A DNA stretch of 7,998 nt from Bacteroidales bacterium. GTDB lineage: Bacteria > Bacteroidota > Bacteroidia > Bacteroidales > DTU049. This document shows, in pieces, positions 5,598 to 7,998 of the stretch. Every line of letters starts with the position of its first letter. Within the stretch, counting starts at the first letter, position 1. The stretch lies in assembly GCA_018432645.1 (NCBI GenBank), contig JAHDSP010000128.1, positions 1-7,998 of the forward strand, read 5' to 3'. The notes below the pieces were generated by a model. The model saw nothing but the letters and a program-made list of their open reading frames with translations. It did no database searches and had not been told where the DNA came from. Made by a program: the position numbers and the translations under genes.

Positions 5598-7998
5598 TTA
5601 ATATTTGATAAATGGTAATACTTTAACTTTATTATTTATAGTAAAGTGAGAATAATATACGCCGTCAGCCAAATTATTTAAATATATATTGTGAGAACTA
5701 TTAGCATTTATTATTTGATTTTCTATAACGCACATACCGAGAGAATTATAAATAGATATTGCAATTTGATTGTTAGATTTATTATTAAATATCAGAGCTT
5801 GATAATCATTAGACCAGTATAATGAATAATCATTATCATAATCATTAATAGAACCACCGATATGGCAAGTTATATTAATTTGATCATTATGAGTGCAACC
5901 GCAATAATCAGTAGCTGTCAATGAATAGGTATAATTTTGACCATTTTGAGGTGTCAAAGTGATAGTTTGTCCAGTAGATTGGTCTGACCACTGATATGTA
6001 ACAAATTCATCACCCGCATCAATAGTAATTTCTTGTCCACAAATAGTATCAATATCCTCGCCTAAATCTAAAGTAAGGGTTGGATCACAGTCGCCTTTTA
6101 TTAAAAGACTATCTATATACCAGCTATCGCCATCATCCTGAGTCATCACAAAAGCAATATAAACATTTTGATTAGCATATGCACTCAAATCGATAGTTTT
6201 TTTAGTATATGAGGTGCTAAAACTAGACTCATTCCATTGAGAAACAGTAGTAAATGCAGTATGCGAAGTCTGAGAAGTAGTAGAAACACGTACACTATAA
6301 GTAGAGCCATAGTTAGAACTATAATCTTGTTTTTGATAAAAAGAGAGTACTGGATTAGTACACAGATGAATTTTAGGAGTAACTAACCAATCCTCTGCTA
6401 GTCCACCAGAAACAACTTCATAATCTACAAATGCTGCACCAGTACCCTCATAAGCGTCATTAGTATTTTGCCAGTTTTCAATAGTACCTACTCCATTGCT
6501 ACCTATAAATATTGCCCAGCATGCTGGTGGGAAAGAGCCATTGAAGAGCTCAACAAATGGAGAAGGACGCAGAGAAGGATGTACCGTTCCTATCCACTCT
6601 AAAGTATCATTATTGTTGTTTTCATCTGTACCACCATTAGGATCTGCACACCATACAGTTAATGAATGTGCACCTTGTTCTAATAAATATGAAGATAAAT
6701 CAATAGTGCTAGTCTGATTGGTAGCTAATGAGCCAGTCCAATTGATAATATTTGTAGAACCACCATCAAAAGTCCAATATAACTTCAATGAAGTTAAGGT
6801 CAGATTGCCTCTGTTTTTTATTACAGCTTTGAAATTTTGTGTAGAACTATCACAAAATTCATTCGTAGCAGGTAAAATTTGAGTAACAGAAGCATCTAAA
6901 TCTACAACTGGCATATTAGGATCATAACCTTCTAAAACAGTTATACCACTGTTAGTAGGATCTAACCAATCTTTTAACCTATTACTGGAAGAACCACCAC
7001 CATTCCAAGATACTCCTAGTTTACCATACCAATCTGAACTTGTATTGCCACAAGCAGCATAGCCTCCATGAAGTTGTCCTATAATATGCCCAGTAGGATC
7101 GAATATGGGAGAACCACTAGAACCACCTTCTGTAGTTGTGCCATCACTCCACGATGTAATTCTCCAATGAGTTCCATCTCCTGGAATAGAATTTTCTAAA
7201 TATGTTGTAGTACTCACACCACCAGTAGACCAGCTAATTTTTTTAATATCACCTGCGGGATGATGTATTCCTACCACTTTACCACTAATATTATTATCTG
7301 TTGTGCGATTCCATCCAGAGAAATAAACATTATACGATGCGGGAATATCATTATTGATTTGTACCAAACAAAAGTCTGAATTAGCATATCTAGCTTTCAG
7401 TGATGCTCCACTCATTGAATTATATGAAGGGGAACTAGAAGGGTTACTACAAGTAGGACTTTGCCAATTAAACCAAAATACCCAACTAGAAGGATCAGAA
7501 TAACAGTGATTAGCAGTTAAAACATATGGAGTACCATCATTATTAGTATTATTTATTAATGCGCCAGAACAGAATCCATTACCTCCTGATACGAGCATGC
7601 ATACAGAACGTATCTGATCTTCCCAGCCAGCAGCCTGTGGACAAGCCACATTTACATTACAACTACCAGATTCTCCGAATGATTTCATAGCATAATCATA
7701 AGCATTTCTATAGCCATGAGTAATTCTATAAAGATGTAAGGTAGGCAGTTCATTAACTGCAGCATCTTGATTTACTTCGATTGTAACCTCATCCCCAGGA
7801 ATTAACGTTGTAGCGAAAACTCCATCTTTGCTGTTATTATTGTAATTAAAAGCACCCAATACCATGCTTTTATCTACATTATATAAATACATTTCAGTAT
7901 TTGCAGGTAAATGAAATTGATCAAAAGTGAAATTAAGAGTGAGTGCACCGTCAGATTTAAATGTCATTAGCCATATCTTTTTCCCATTTATTATTGTA
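5598..7998 (-). CDS. T9SS-exported lysyl endopeptidase-like S1 protease (5' end outside window)
   Basis: Extracellular serine protease; residue numbers count from the first in-window Met (nt 7967). The frame stays open to the window edge (INGKKIWL precedes that Met), so the signal peptide and start lie outside. Residues 1-99 are a propeptide of the beta-rich kind seen in Bacteroidota trypsin-like proteases. The catalytic domain (about 100-350) aligns, from memory, with Achromobacter protease I. The triad is H154 (LTANHC), D198 (SDFCL) and S284 (GGSSGSP). Cysteines 103, 109, 133, 155, 173 and 306 match its three disulfides. D312 (SDWYG) matches the Lys-binding Asp225, and H300 (QLHGG) matches His210. 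SNRLKDWLDP (328-337) is another shared stretch. Cleavage after Lys is therefore predicted. C-terminal modules are a CARDB-like domain (about 355-460), a choice-of-anchor-J-like beta sandwich (470-625), an Ig/PKD-like domain (630-701) and a T9SS type-A sorting domain (about 718-789, ending LPFIKY). Two extra cysteines, C123 and C200, are unlike the reference. It is first in the visible protease operon. Confidence 0.92.
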   Translation of the reverse strand, partial: TIINGKKIWLMTFKSDGALTLNFTFDQFHLPANTEMYLYNVDKSMVLGAFNYNNNSKDGVFATTLIPGDEVTIEVNQDAAVNELPTLHLYRITHGYRNAYDYAMKSFGESGSCNVNVACPQAAGWEDQIRSVCMLVSGGNGFCSGALINNTNNDGTPYVLTANHCYSDPSSWVFWFNWQSPTCSNPSSSPSYNSMSGASLKARYANSDFCLVQINNDIPASYNVYFSGWNRTTDNNISGKVVGIHHPAGDIKKISWSTGGVSTTTYLENSIPGDGTHWRITSWSDGTTTEGGSSGSPIFDPTGHIIGQLHGGYAACGNTSSDWYGKLGVSWNGGGSSSNRLKDWLDPTNSGITVLEGYDPNMPVVDLDASVTQILPATNEFCDSSTQNFKAVIKNRGNLTLTSLKLYWTFDGGSTNIINWTGSLATNQTSTIDLSSYLLEQGAHSLTVWCADPNGGTDENNNNDTLEWIGTVHPSLRPSPFVELFNGSFPPACWAIFIGSNGVGTIENWQNTNDAYEGTGAAFVDYEVVSGGLAEDWLVTPKIHLCTNPVLSFYQKQDYSSNYGSTYSVRVSTTSQTSHTAFTTVSQWNESSFSTSYTKKTIDLSAYANQNVYIAFVMTQDDGDSWYIDSLLIKGDCDPTLTLDLGEDIDTICGQEITIDAGDEFVTYQWSDQSTGQTITLTPQNGQNYTYSLTATDYCGCTHNDQINITCHIGGSINDYDNDYSLYWSNDYQALIFNNKSNNQIAISIYNSLGMCVIENQIINANSSHNIYLNNLADGVYYSHFTINNKVKVLPFIKY

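Noticed and set aside
7965..7967. ATG at nt 7967 (minus strand) as the true start of the serine protease.
   Set aside because: The frame continues open to the window edge with a conserved-looking propeptide strand (INGKKIWL) before it, and no signal peptide follows this Met.

Overview
The window looks like chromosomal DNA from a member of the Bacteroidota (Bacteroidetes). The DNA is AT-rich and the genes lack recognisable Shine-Dalgarno sequences. Two large exported proteins end in type IX secretion system (T9SS) C-terminal sorting domains and carry PKD, CARDB-like and choice-of-anchor-J-like modules, which are hallmarks of that phylum. Nothing seen here identifies the genus.

Layout: (1) nt 1-1488, plus strand: the 3' part of an AsmA-like envelope protein gene that enters from upstream of the window. 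(2) nt 1489-2052: a 564-bp convergent intergenic region with no gene. It is built from short-period repeats: three arrays with a 7-bp period, a 24-bp inverted repeat, a 9-bp direct repeat and a TTCTTTGTG-rich segment. It also has extreme strand asymmetry, with a 183-nt run lacking C followed by a 91-nt run lacking G. (3) nt 2053-7998, minus strand, transcribed right to left: a compact set of three exported-protein genes. First is a lysyl-endopeptidase-like serine protease whose 5' end is cut off by the window edge. It is followed after 3 bp by an M14 zinc carboxypeptidase, and after a further 38 bp by an NlpC/P60 lipoprotein.

How they may work together: the serine protease keeps the catalytic triad, all six structural cysteines and the Lys-specificity Asp of Achromobacter protease I-type enzymes. 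The carboxypeptidase keeps the two residues that bind basic side chains in the N/E (M14B) subfamily. The pair would therefore cut after Lys and then remove the exposed C-terminal Lys/Arg, both outside the cell after T9SS export. This is an inference from motifs. The NlpC/P60 lipoprotein is probably a cell-wall peptidase and may simply be co-transcribed. The intergenic repeat block is the least explained part of the window. Its two oppositely skewed halves would present a G-free, C-containing RNA to each read-through transcript, which suggests, without proving it, a two-way Rho-dependent terminator.
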